A stretch of DNA of 64,000 bases from positions 45,420,395 to 45,484,394 of the forward strand of contig CM073590.1 of the NCBI GenBank assembly GCA_037074705.1. The letters are read 5' to 3'. How positions within the stretch are numbered: position 1 is the first letter of the stretch; each line of letters starts with the position of its first letter. This document shows positions 60,160 to 64,000 of this stretch, piece by piece. This DNA comes from Zhengitettix transpicula. Taxonomy: Eukaryota > Arthropoda > Insecta > Orthoptera > Tetrigidae. The notes below the pieces were generated by a model. The model searched no databases. It was not told the DNA's origin and saw only the letters and a list, made by a program, of their open reading frames with translations. A program made the translations under genes and the position numbers.

Positions 60160-61932
60160 GAAAGGCCAACTCCACTATTGTTGGCGTGACGCAGGACGCG
60201 AACCCGCGAGAATGTTCTAGATCCAGCAGCCATGTTAAGCAGATTAGTTGTAAGTGAAGTTGATAGCGTAGCACGGCCGATCAGTGAGTTAGTGATTAAT
60301 TAGGAGTGTAAAGTGGAACATATTCTATTTCTTCGATAGTAAGATTAGTAAGAAAGGTTGGCCGAGCCGAGGTTTATAGCACGTCTTGGGTTCGTATATG
60401 TGCAGTCCAATTAAGGCTCATTAAAAGTATGTTTAGCCTGAGGGAGGCAAATATTGGGTGTTTGGTGAATCGGGCTCCTCCGGTGTTGCCCCGCCGTCAT
60501 TGTATCTAGACATCCTGGTTGACGGTTCTGGACATTATAGCAGCAAAGCCTCCAAACTGTTTGGTACGATAGAGACATTACAAATTTTAATTATTGTAAA
60601 AATAATCAGTTTCACTACTACTGGCATATCTTGCGCAATCTTATGTCCCACATCGCATAGTAAGTAGAATGTCAAATTTTCGAGAGCCTAAATCCCCGTT
60701 CCTAAGGACAGAACAGGTTTGTACGTCGTGCTGGCCGGCCGCTTAGATGTGTTCCGCTGAGTTAGGGGGCTGAGGCCCTTGAAAATTTGACATGATCTTT
60801 ATTATGCTGCGTGTCGACACAATCTCCCATTCTTAGTCAGTTAGTCAGCCTTTCTCAATATCTCCTTCCTGCCCATGTTATATATATATATATACAATAT
60901 CGCTTTTTAAGTAATTATGAAGTTAAATATGTTTAATTGAAAGAATTATTAAAATGTTAATCATGAATAATTAAGTATTGTGTACACAAGTTTTAAAATA
61001 CTGCTGGCACTGATTTTTAATATTATTTAAATACACAAAGCACATCCGTGAATCATCAGAGTTGGGAATTTTGATTGACTTAATTTATTATACCTCGACA
61101 ATAAGATATTTTGTGATTAACTCAATCTTATATACAGTGGTGACAACCTGAGTTAAACAGATATGACTTTTTGGTCGGTGGCTGGGGAAGGTGACGTCAA
61201 CCACAGCCGACACCACCATTATTAACCTGAAGTATTTGACTTGATCAAGCACGAGGAGTCGGTATTGCTTCAGTATAAATGAAGTGGCAATAGGAAGAGT
61301 TTTATAGGACCAGAGTCTGTTTTTGTAATGAGTTCACAGAGAGGCAGAGTATTCTGTGGCTTCGAGATTGATCCAGTGCGTAGACGCAACCTTACTTTAT
61401 GAATTTGATCCTCCTGATGTGAATGACCCTGAGCGTTGATACTGAATAGCTGTTTCGGATCCCGGTATCAGCCTGTTTGTAGATGTAGGCGGTGCCTGAC
61501 CAATGGAGTGCTGAGGAGACTCGCCTAACTCCAATCTTCACTCGTGAGCAGTGAAACGAAACGAATTCAGAGAAAACGAGATCAATCCAATTTTTATATT
61601 TGCTGCTCTGAAATAGTTTCATTTCGCCATTTTAGGGACAATAGTATCCATATACTCTGTTTTCTTAAAATTGTGAAATTAAATCCACCACACTCTGATT
61701 TTGAATTTATTGGTGCTCACATGGAGTTTGAATGAGATAATTTGTTACAAAAAAAATTCTATGTGTGTGAAAAAATAAAGTACTTGTCGAAATTTTTGTG
61801 TTATTATTAAAAGATTTGTAATTACATATATTTACGATCAGCTGTAACAGACTGTGTGACGTAAGGAACTGCAAACAGCTGAATTGTGTGACGAAATAGA
61901 GAGATGAAGACAGTAGAATTAATAAATAAATA
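60160..61932. other. Unclassified stretch with two GC-richer segments
   Basis: 60180-60800 is GC-richer and includes an inverted repeat: about 60670-60689 and 60772-60792 pair (TGTCAAATTTTC with GAAAATTTGACA and flanking bases). The plus frame at 60458-60667 is unrecognised. 61130-61560 is another balanced segment with AGTATAAATGAAG near 61274, which could be a TATA box of an LTR. No termini were found for either. Confidence 0.35.
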
Positions 61933-62040
61933 ATCGTACGTATCAGGATGGACAAATGTAGGCTTGACAAGTAATCGAACCTGGGATCTCCAGCATACCG
62001 GGAAGAATCTCTACCATCTGAACAATCCATGCCGACTCCA
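61933..62040 (-). repeat. tRNA-derived SINE
   Basis: On minus: GGAGTCGGCATGGATTGTTC, A-box-like CAGATGGTAGAG, B-box GGTTCGATTAC, then ACATTTGTCCATCCTGAT, the family's tRNA-unrelated part. It ends in an ATTTATTTATT stretch. Confidence 0.8.
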
Positions 62041-62107
62041 GACTTTATGCGAAATCTCTCCATCTGTTAGACCTGAAACATTTACATATAAAATTCTGTC
62101 TTCGTTT

Positions 62108-62366
62108 GTCTCCCGCTATCGGAAGGGCGTGGGACAAGTACCCAATGCCCGACCTACCTGATGCAGGTTTTTGTAGGGTTTTCCCTGCATTACTTTTAGG
62201 TGAATGCCGGGTAGGATCCTTAAAATATAGCCCGGGGGCCCTAGTTAACCCTTGGCTACCTTCCTCTACCCTTCCGCATCCCCCTTTTCAAATCCCTTCC
62301 TATGCTATTAAAGAGGAGTTGCCCAATGTGGATTACTCTCATGTAGCCTGTTACCCCCCCAAAAAA
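62108..62366 (+). mobile_element. polyA-550 retroposon, copy H (5'-truncated)
   Basis: Opposite orientation to copies A-D: begins TCTCCCGCTATCGGAAGG and ends CATGTAGCCTGTTAC followed by a C-run and A6 (62361-62366), the poly(A) remnant. The frame conserved in other copies is again open (AIGRAWDKYPMPDLPDAGF). It is about half the family length. Confidence 0.85.
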
Positions 62367-62462
62367 GTGTTTCTAAATTAGTCCATGTAATAATTGTGAT
62401 TTGTAAAAAAAGAATTGTAGGTAAACCTGCATAAGTACTAATTGATGGAGGAATTTTGCACC

Positions 62463-62600
62463 GGAGTCGATATGGAGCTTCCACCCGGTAACCGGGAGGT
62501 CCCAGGTTCGATTCCTGGTGAGGTCGACATTATTCCATCCTGATGCTTTAATTCAATGTATGTCATTGCATTTACGGCTTGAGCTTATTAAAATTTCTCT
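62463..62600 (+). repeat. tRNA-derived SINE, A-box deleted
   Basis: GGAGTCG start, then a gap relative to the 61.9 kb copy, CCGGTAACCGGGAGGTCCCA and B-box GGTTCGATTCC (about 62505-62515), GTCGACATTATTCCATCCTGA and about 70 bp more of the family's 3' part. Loss of the A-box would silence Pol III transcription. Confidence 0.75.
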
Positions 62601-62939
62601 CTATTCATGAATTAAAAATGATTGTCTTATAATATTTGAAAATCAAAGGTTAAAATATTACTATATATATGTAAAACAAATAAAAAAATATTATATTTTA
62701 AAAAACTCCAGTTTATCCGAGTTTTTATTATATTTGAGGTATTCTCATTTTTTACCTCAGATCAACGAACCACTATTATAATCGTACTTCAAATAATTAT
62801 TTGTAATTTTTTGTAATGACATCCTATTTCCTCAACCGACGACTAATGGCATGAATAACAAATCTAAATCCAGAAATTAAAAGCAAAATCATGGATCTTG
62901 TAAATATAATGAATAAGAAAGATAGCCAATTCAGACAAA
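62601..62939. other. Non-coding interval
   Basis: AT-rich; nothing recognised. Confidence 0.3.
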
Positions 62940-63136
62940 AAAGGTAATATAAATACCACACAACGATTCTGGGATCATTGTCCCTTCCGTCAGCTACTAA
63001 GAACAGCCTAGAGAAACACAACTGCACTGGTCAGTTGAAAAAACTCAAAAGCGACAAAAACGCAACGACAATGGAAGAGCCGAAGGGTTGGCGTAACAAT
63101 AAGGGAACAACGACAATGGGAAAACAGAAGGTTTAG
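62940..63136 (-). repeat. 3' region of the Penelope-like element
   Basis: Downstream of the PLE coding region on minus: GAGTTTTTTCAACTG, GTGCAGTTGTG and the hammerhead-like boxes CTGACGG (62987-62993) and GAATC (62965-62969), then GTTGTGTGGTATTTATATTA. Each phrase has its equivalent in the repeats at 27.5, 35.4 and 41.1 kb, which ties those solo repeats to PLE ends. 63040-63125 also contains a duplicated ACGACAATGG segment. Confidence 0.65.
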
Positions 63137-64000
63137 CGTAATAATAAGGGATCATAGTAATTATTGAGTTTCATAGTGTCTGTTTGTACATGAATAGCAT
63201 TGATGTGAAGCATCTCTGAAATGAGTCTGGAATTGTACCTGGTGTCAATGTCTAAAATCTTAGCATTTTGCCAATCAAATGTATGTTTTGAATTGATGAT
63301 ATGTTTGGATACTACAGATTATTTATCAATAGGAAGTTTGATATTAGATATATGTTCTTTGATGCGTGTATTAAGGGAACGTTTTGTTTGCCCTATAAAG
63401 CAGGAATTTCAATTAGAGCAAGAGATTTTGTAAACAACACAATGTTTGCTGTAGGTGTCACGTGGGTCATTGTGGTTTTTTTTATCAAGTATGAAAGGGT
63501 ATTAATGGATCATTAAATGACGGATATTTGGTATTCTTTGAATATTTGGACAAATTTGTGATGCAGAAATTAGTAATAAGGGAGTACGAGAAAAAAATTG
63601 GCTTGAGGTGTTTGGGGAAGAGCAACAGTAGGATGTTGGATTTTGTTCAGTCTGCTGTTTATGTGTTTAATAATCAACTTTGAAGGTTGCTCATTGGAGA
63701 CTAAAATGTTTCGAACAATATTTAAGTTGTATAAAGAATTCTCGGATTTCCGGTCGGGTAACGAGTTCACCTGACGAAGATGGTGATGTCAGCCATAGAA
63801 ACTTTGAGTTTAAATCACGTTACCCGACCGGAAACCTAAGAACTCTTTATACAGAATATACGACGGGAAAACTTATGCTGTTTAATATTTAAGTTGTGTT
63901 GATGGAACTTGGAGTTATAAAGTAATATAGCTCTGTCTACAAGATTGTGTACCATAGCTCTCTTTTGGTTTGGAGGATGATCAGAAAGATAATTGAGAGC
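63137..64000 (-). pseudogene. Penelope-like element: RT C-terminus and GIY-YIG endonuclease
   Basis: Minus strand, entering from beyond the window edge. From 64000 the frame reads ALNYLSDHPPNQKRAMVHNL and VDRAILLYNSKFHQHN, the post-catalytic part of a PLE reverse transcriptase. A 153-bp insertion (63731-63883) interrupts it, and the same frame resumes as NIVRNILVSNEQPSKLIIKH. After a frameshift in a T-run near 63595 it continues through the linker into VVYKISCSN and CFIGQTKRS, then TRIKEHISN, the GIY-YIG nuclease that nicks target DNA for priming. The nuclease part has three in-frame stops (near 63495, 63410 and 63325). Apart from these the region is collinear with canonical PLEs, so decay is moderate. 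Confidence 0.9.
63731..63883 (+). mobile_element. 153-bp insertion with hammerhead-like core and 14-bp target duplication
   Basis: Flanked by a perfect direct repeat AATATTTAAGTTGT at 63717-63730 and 63884-63897; removing the insert plus one repeat restores the PLE reading frame exactly. Inside, 33-bp inverted arms (63731-63763 and 63818-63850, four mismatches) enclose CTGACGA (63771-63777), a hairpin spacer with ATGG/CCAT, and GAAAC (63798-63802). It has no coding capacity and no tRNA promoter. The size, the hammerhead-like core and the retroposition-type duplication resemble animal retrozymes. Orientation is given by the CTGACGA...GAAAC order. Confidence 0.85.

Overview
The window is AT-rich eukaryotic (animal) DNA with no operons, ribosome-binding sites or bacterial genes, and I recognise no intact host gene. 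The mobile-element content points to an insect: RTE-like and Jockey/CR1-like non-LTR retrotransposons, two Penelope-like elements (PLEs), mariner, a second Tc1/mariner-type transposon and a Tigger/pogo relative, tRNA-derived SINEs, LTR fragments, and elements with (ATGT)n heads ending in CTAG. A cockroach/termite-type genome would fit, but that is an impression and not a demonstrated assignment. Every protein-coding segment I can identify is a decayed transposon gene.

Layout. 1-425: fragment of a non-LTR reverse transcriptase (minus). 2.9-4.9 kb: four adjacent copies of a ~0.5 kb poly(A)-tailed repeat (here the 'polyA-550' family; other copies near 14.7, 38, 41.7, 54.9 and 62.1 kb), two or three with visible target-site duplications. 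8.59-9.91 kb: 5'-truncated RTE-like LINE with a 13-bp duplication. 10.9-13.1 kb: mariner split by a ~1.05 kb insertion carrying a candidate primer-binding site. 15.85-17.17 and 23.27-24.54 kb: two copies of a Helitron-like family built of ~270 bp degenerate units. 21.57-22.85 kb: complete Tc1/mariner-type transposon with 81-bp terminal repeats and a broken transposase. 29-32 kb: LTR-like sequences. 46.9-47.6 and 56.2-58.05 kb: a second Helitron-like family; the latter copy looks chimeric and contains a 362-bp tandem duplication. 49.6-50.3 kb: PLE reverse-transcriptase fragment beside an inverted repeat. 53.7-54.7 kb: non-LTR element with an AT minisatellite at its tail. 55.6 kb: SINE with a 14-bp duplication. 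59.6-60.2 kb: Tigger-like pseudogene. 62.0-62.6 kb: two SINEs around a polyA-550 copy. 62.9-64.0 kb: 3' half of a PLE (RT C-terminus plus GIY-YIG nuclease) running off the window edge.

The most interesting signal is a recurrent small RNA-like motif. About sixteen places carry a CTGANGA-like box, a short self-complementary spacer and GAAAC, the layout of a hammerhead ribozyme core. Several sit in head-to-head inverted pairs, one pair lies next to PLE coding sequence, and one is inside a 153-bp insertion that interrupts the PLE at 63.7 kb with a clean 14-bp target-site duplication. Known PLEs carry hammerhead motifs in their terminal repeats, and small non-autonomous 'retrozymes' use the same ribozymes, so these loci are candidates for a PLE-dependent family of tiny ribozyme-bearing retroelements. 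Self-cleavage is not shown by the sequence alone: most copies have an extra A after the first box, and I could not draw a convincing stem I/III in every copy.
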